DNA of 64,000 bases. Origin: Salipiger marinus. Lineage in GTDB: Bacteria; Pseudomonadota; Alphaproteobacteria; Rhodobacterales; Rhodobacteraceae. A program made the position numbers and the translations under genes. Location of the stretch: positions 1 through 64,000 of the forward strand of contig NZ_FNEJ01000014.1 in the NCBI RefSeq assembly GCF_900100085.1, written 5' to 3'. The notes below the pieces were generated by a model, which made no database searches, was not told the DNA's origin, and worked only from the letters and a program-made list of their open reading frames with translations. This document shows, in pieces, positions 62,472 through 64,000 of the stretch (positions within the stretch are counted from its first letter, which is position 1; each line of letters starts with the position of its first letter).

Positions 62472-63374
62472 ATGGAACCCCGTAAGTTTTCGGACCTCGC
62501 CATTTTCAACCGGGTTGCCGAACTGGGCAGCTTCACTGCGGCGGCGCGCAGCCTTGGGGTGACCCAGTCCGCCGTCAGCCAGACCGTGAAGCGCCTTGAG
62601 GGCGAACTGGGTCTCAGGCTGCTGTCACGTTCGACGCGCAGCCTTGCCCCGACCGCAGCGGGGGAGCGGCTGCTGGACACGCTCGCCCCGGTGATTGCAG
62701 AGCTGGATGCGGAGATCGAGGAGCTTGGGCGGCTGCGCGAGCAGCCGGGCGGGCGCCTGCGGGTGACCTGCGGAAAACATGCCGCGGATACGCTCGTCTG
62801 GCCGGCCTTTGCGCGGCTGATCGCGGCCCATCCCGAGATTGACGGCGAACTGAGCGTGGAGAACCGGCATGTCGATATCGTGGCCGAGCGGTTCGACATC
62901 GGGATACGGCTGCGCGAGGATCTGGAGATGGACATGGTCGCGGTGCCCGTGGGCCCATCTCTGAGGGCTGTCGTGGTGGGCGCGGCGCGGTATCTCGACA
63001 CCTGCGATCCGCCGCGCAGGCCGCGCGAGCTGTCGGCGCATCGCTGCATCGGGTTCAGAAACGCCGGTGGCACCCTGTCGCCGTGGTCGTTCGAAAAGGA
63101 TGGGCGGGCGGAGACGGTGAAGGTGGCGCCGTCCGTCATCGTCAATGACGGTGACGCGCTCGTCGGGGCGGCCTGTGCGGGGATGGGGTTGGCCTACATG
63201 CTTGAAGACCTTGCCGCGCCCGCGCTGAAGGACGGCGGTCTTGTCGAAGTCCTTGCCGACTGGTGCCCCCGGTTTCCGGGCTACCACGCGTTCTATTCTA
63301 GCCGCCGCCAGCCCACCCGTGCCTTTAGCCTGTTTCTGGAAAGCCTTCGGCAGGGGGCGGATAGAGAGAGCTGA
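62472..63374 (+). CDS. LysR-family regulator (second)
   Basis: The 300-residue protein has the LysR helix-turn-helix (FNRVAELGSFTAAARSLGVT, QSAVSQTVKRLEGELGLRLL) and RSLAPTAAGERLLDTLAPVI, then a sensor domain with ENRHVDIVAERFDIGIRL. This combination belongs to the CrgA/DsdC-like LysR group that often regulates a divergent SDR or reductase. It is divergent from the SDR gene. Effector unknown. Confidence 0.92.
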   Translation: MEPRKFSDLAIFNRVAELGSFTAAARSLGVTQSAVSQTVKRLEGELGLRLLSRSTRSLAPTAAGERLLDTLAPVIAELDAEIEELGRLREQPGGRLRVTCGKHAADTLVWPAFARLIAAHPEIDGELSVENRHVDIVAERFDIGIRLREDLEMDMVAVPVGPSLRAVVVGAARYLDTCDPPRRPRELSAHRCIGFRNAGGTLSPWSFEKDGRAETVKVAPSVIVNDGDALVGAACAGMGLAYMLEDLAAPALKDGGLVEVLADWCPRFPGYHAFYSSRRQPTRAFSLFLESLRQGADRES

Positions 63375-63410
63375 CGGGCAGGCTGCCCTGTCCGCCGCTG
63401 AGCGGTCGAC

Positions 63411-63439
63411 ACAAAAAGGGCGGGCCGAGGCCCGCCCTT
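63411..63439 (-). terminator. Terminator of the FKBP gene
   Basis: A perfect stem, GGGCGGGCC/GGCCCGCCC with a two-base loop, is flanked by AAAAA on the left; read on the minus strand this is a GC-stem followed by TTTTT. It is 25 bases after the FKBP stop. It may also serve the convergent LysR gene. Confidence 0.85.
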
Positions 63440-63463
63440 GCGCGTCATGTCGTCCTGAGGGGC

Positions 63464-63892
63464 TCAGGCGATTTCGACCAGCTCGATGGCGAAGGTCAGA
63501 TCCTTGCCAGCCAGCGGGTGGTTGGCGTCCAGCGTCACTTCGCTGTCGCTCACCTCGGCCACGGTCACCTGCACCACCTGCCCGGTGGGGGTCTGCACCT
63601 GCAGCGGCGTGCCCAGCTCCAGCGGGATGTGGTCGGGAATTTCGGTGCGCGGCACGGTCTGGCGGGCTTCGGGCTGCACGGCGCCATAGGCATCCTCGGC
63701 GGGAACCTCGACGGTCTTCTTCTCGCCCACGGCCATGCCGGGGATGGCCTTTTCAAGGCCGGGGATGATCTGGCCCGATCCCACGGTAAATTCCAGCGGG
63801 TCGCGGCCCGAGCTGGAATCGAAGGGGGTGCCATCGTTCAGCGTGCCGGTGTAATGAATGCGGACGGTATCGCCGGTCTTGACCTGCGTCAT
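63464..63892 (-). CDS. FKBP-type peptidyl-prolyl isomerase, SlyD-like
   Basis: The 142-residue protein has the FKBP core interrupted by an insert-in-flap domain as in SlyD: VRIHYTGTLNDGTPFDSS, VGSGQIIPGLEKAIPGMAVG, then PAEDAYGAVQPEARQTVPRT and LDANHPLAGKDLTFAIELVE. It lacks the C-terminal His/Cys-rich metal tail of E. coli SlyD. It would help protein folding in the cytoplasm. The start is the ATG at 63892, preceded by GGAG; the upstream reading to the window end is not part of the family. Confidence 0.94.
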   Translation of the reverse strand: MTQVKTGDTVRIHYTGTLNDGTPFDSSSGRDPLEFTVGSGQIIPGLEKAIPGMAVGEKKTVEVPAEDAYGAVQPEARQTVPRTEIPDHIPLELGTPLQVQTPTGQVVQVTVAEVSDSEVTLDANHPLAGKDLTFAIELVEIA

Positions 63893-64000
63893 GAGAAACT
63901 CCGTATCTTTGGGGGAAATTGGTGAATGATCGAGGCCGCCTGTCACGACGGGTACTCGTTTGCTCCGCCCCAACTTAAGCAAGCCTGCCCCTGAATGCAA

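Overview
The window looks like chromosomal DNA of a GC-rich alphaproteobacterium of the Rhodobacterales (Rhodobacter/Paracoccus-like). The evidence is an RpoE-ChrR sigma/anti-sigma pair with the fatty-acid-modifying operon diverging from it, PutA with a divergent Lrp-type PutR, ThyX, SdhE, high GC with many GTG starts and 4-bp gene overlaps, and a structured GGGGGCTCTGCCCCC-type intergenic repeat that I recall from this group. No plasmid replication or conjugation genes were seen.

Layout. 1-5530 is an insertion-sequence graveyard. It holds a partial IS3 OrfA, a frameshifted IS110 transposase, an IS3 OrfB tail, an AT-rich SUKH-like orphan gene, a truncated membrane ORF, IS66 and ISL3 fragments, an intact DUF411 metal-binding protein and the broken C-terminus of a heavy-metal P-type ATPase. 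5678-10469 carries a spermidine-synthase-like membrane protein, a quinone-reductase/LysR pair, a CPBP protein and a permease-like membrane protein. 10923-15617 is one very large DUF4011-helicase-nuclease protein resembling the Hhe antiviral protein. 15663-25315 is mainly housekeeping (thyX, glyoxalase, MarR, sdhE, aspartate aminotransferase, suhB, rhomboid) plus a surface-lipoprotein gene directly followed by a Slam-type outer-membrane exporter. 25389-36635 holds putA/putR, a META protein, CbiX, DUF4202, a shortened glpR, glpD, an Ig-repeat protein, dtd and a sugar kinase.

36709-44233 is a stress/envelope locus: zinc ribbon, SPFH-GYF, DUF2927 lipoprotein, TelA, two XpaC-like membrane proteins and two very small membrane proteins. 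44355-46928 has two pseudouridine synthases flanking tadA, one with a long repetitive basic tail. 46925-53258 is the sigma-E region. rpoE-chrR and a divergent operon (FAD oxidoreductase, DUF1365, cyclopropane-synthase-like) each have an exact TGATCC-N18-TA promoter, and a third identical promoter precedes a DUF2177 gene. The rest holds a TIM-barrel/methylglyoxal-synthase fusion, tRNA-Gly, an ABC exporter, an acyl-CoA synthetase, an ArsR regulator, a reduced pca-like operon, an SDR/LysR pair and an FKBP-type isomerase.

The observations most worth pursuing are the Hhe-like protein, the Slam/lipoprotein pair, the TelA-XpaC-SPFH locus with overlooked tiny membrane proteins, the three sigma-E promoters, the methylglyoxal-synthase fusion, and GlpR lacking most of its sensor domain. 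All family assignments come from reading motifs by eye; no database search was run.
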